A stretch of 5,989 bases of DNA, taken from NCBI GenBank assembly GCA_945878745.1, contig CAMDVY010000206.1, forward strand, positions 1 through 5,989, read 5' to 3'. Origin of the DNA: Klebsiella pneumoniae. Its GTDB lineage: Bacteria; Pseudomonadota; Gammaproteobacteria; Pseudomonadales; Azotimanducaceae. Made by a program: the position numbers and the translations under genes. Under the pieces are notes generated by a model that did not search any database, was not told the origin of the DNA, and saw only the letters and a program-made list of their open reading frames with translations. Below, one piece after another: positions 5,639-5,989 of the stretch. Position 1 is the first letter of the stretch. Every line of letters starts with the position of its first letter.

Positions 5639-5989
5639 CTACGGGGCGAAGGCTTGCCTGCCCTGATGTGCAGACGGTATGTCCAAGGTGTGCTGCTTCA
5701 ACACGGGGCCGAGTGCACCCAGTTCCGCCTCGGCATCCATTACTCGCGGCGTAACGCATTCGGCCGACGTTTTGTCGACGCGCTTGGTCTGTTGTGGATC
5801 CTTGGCTCGCGGATTGCCCTGACCCGCGGTCGCCCCTGCAACTTGCAGCCGCGGTGCAGGCAGGCGTTGTGGAAAGCCTTGTAGTCGTCCTCACCGGTTC
5901 GTACCCGCAGGCAGGATTTGTCGACGATATCGTAGGACCCCACGTCACCGAATTTGGCGAAGTCGTCTTCGTGAGCCGACTGCTGCCAG
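5639..5989 (-). pseudogene. Rieske [2Fe-2S] oxygenase alpha subunit, internally deleted and frameshifted remnant
   Basis: An intact enzyme of this family hydroxylates an aromatic or other substrate using a Rieske cluster and a mononuclear iron, and is usually over 350 residues. Here one frame, open from the window edge (first readable codon TGG at 5988), encodes WQQSAHEDDFAKFGDVGS, YDIVDKSCLRVRTGEDD and YKAFHNACLHRGCKL. This is the usual N-terminus with the first cluster half-motif C-L-H (5862-5854). It continues to RVRAIR, where the second C-x-x-H motif should follow, but the next residues are EPRIHN and the frame stops at 5740. Another frame then gives VMDAEAELGALGPVLKQHTL and DIPSAHQGRQAFAP, ending at TAG 5639. 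This resembles the C-terminal LG-LG-V-x-Q-D-x-x-N segment of the family. About 200 or more codons, including the expected iron-binding His/His/Asp region, have no room. The 5' end lies outside the window. The N-terminal match is strong; the C-terminal match is moderate. Confidence 0.72.

Noticed and set aside
5740..5943. Independent 67-codon small gene starting at GTG 5943
   Set aside because: The GTG is an internal valine of a longer frame open to the window edge, and the residues on both sides match the N-terminus of a Rieske oxygenase. It is part of the pseudogene.

Overview
The window is about 6 kb of fairly GC-rich DNA with tightly packed genes. A pair of REP-type palindromes at the left edge, of the kind common in Pseudomonas and other Gammaproteobacteria, together with a periplasmic quinohemoprotein dehydrogenase, suggests a free-living gammaproteobacterium. 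That assignment is an inference: there is no rRNA or other phylogenetic marker here.

Layout: (1) Positions 1-64 hold an inverted pair of REP hairpins; 65-194 hold nothing I can recognise. (2) A minus-strand operon occupies 3419 to 195. It encodes a small five-cysteine protein of unknown function (GTG start, strong Shine-Dalgarno), then after 5 nt an AMP-forming acyl-CoA ligase, then a YtcJ-like amidohydrolase whose conserved N-terminus begins in the end of the ligase gene and has no canonical start codon. (3) A 161-bp divergent intergenic region (3420-3580) carries the ribosome binding sites of both flanking genes, a possible promoter, and a 13-bp dyad that overlaps the Shine-Dalgarno of the plus-strand gene. 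(4) On the plus strand, 3581-5506 encodes a secreted protein with an N-terminal cytochrome c domain and a PQQ beta-propeller, the domain order of polyvinyl-alcohol dehydrogenase. (5) After a 132-bp gap with a short tandem repeat and small dyads, the right edge (5989-5639, minus strand) holds the wreck of a Rieske [2Fe-2S] oxygenase alpha subunit. Its N-terminal half-motif and its C-terminal tail lie close together but in different frames, with the catalytic middle gone.

How the genes may work together (inference): the dehydrogenase would oxidise an alcohol in the periplasm. The cytoplasmic amidohydrolase and ligase could release and activate a carboxylic acid as its CoA thioester. The Rieske remnant suggests the locus once also had a ring or C-H hydroxylation step. 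The substrate cannot be read from the sequence. No phage, transposase, CRISPR, tRNA or rRNA was seen. The most unusual items are the collapsed Rieske gene, the missing start codon of the amidohydrolase, the small unnamed protein leading the operon, and the covarying REP pair.
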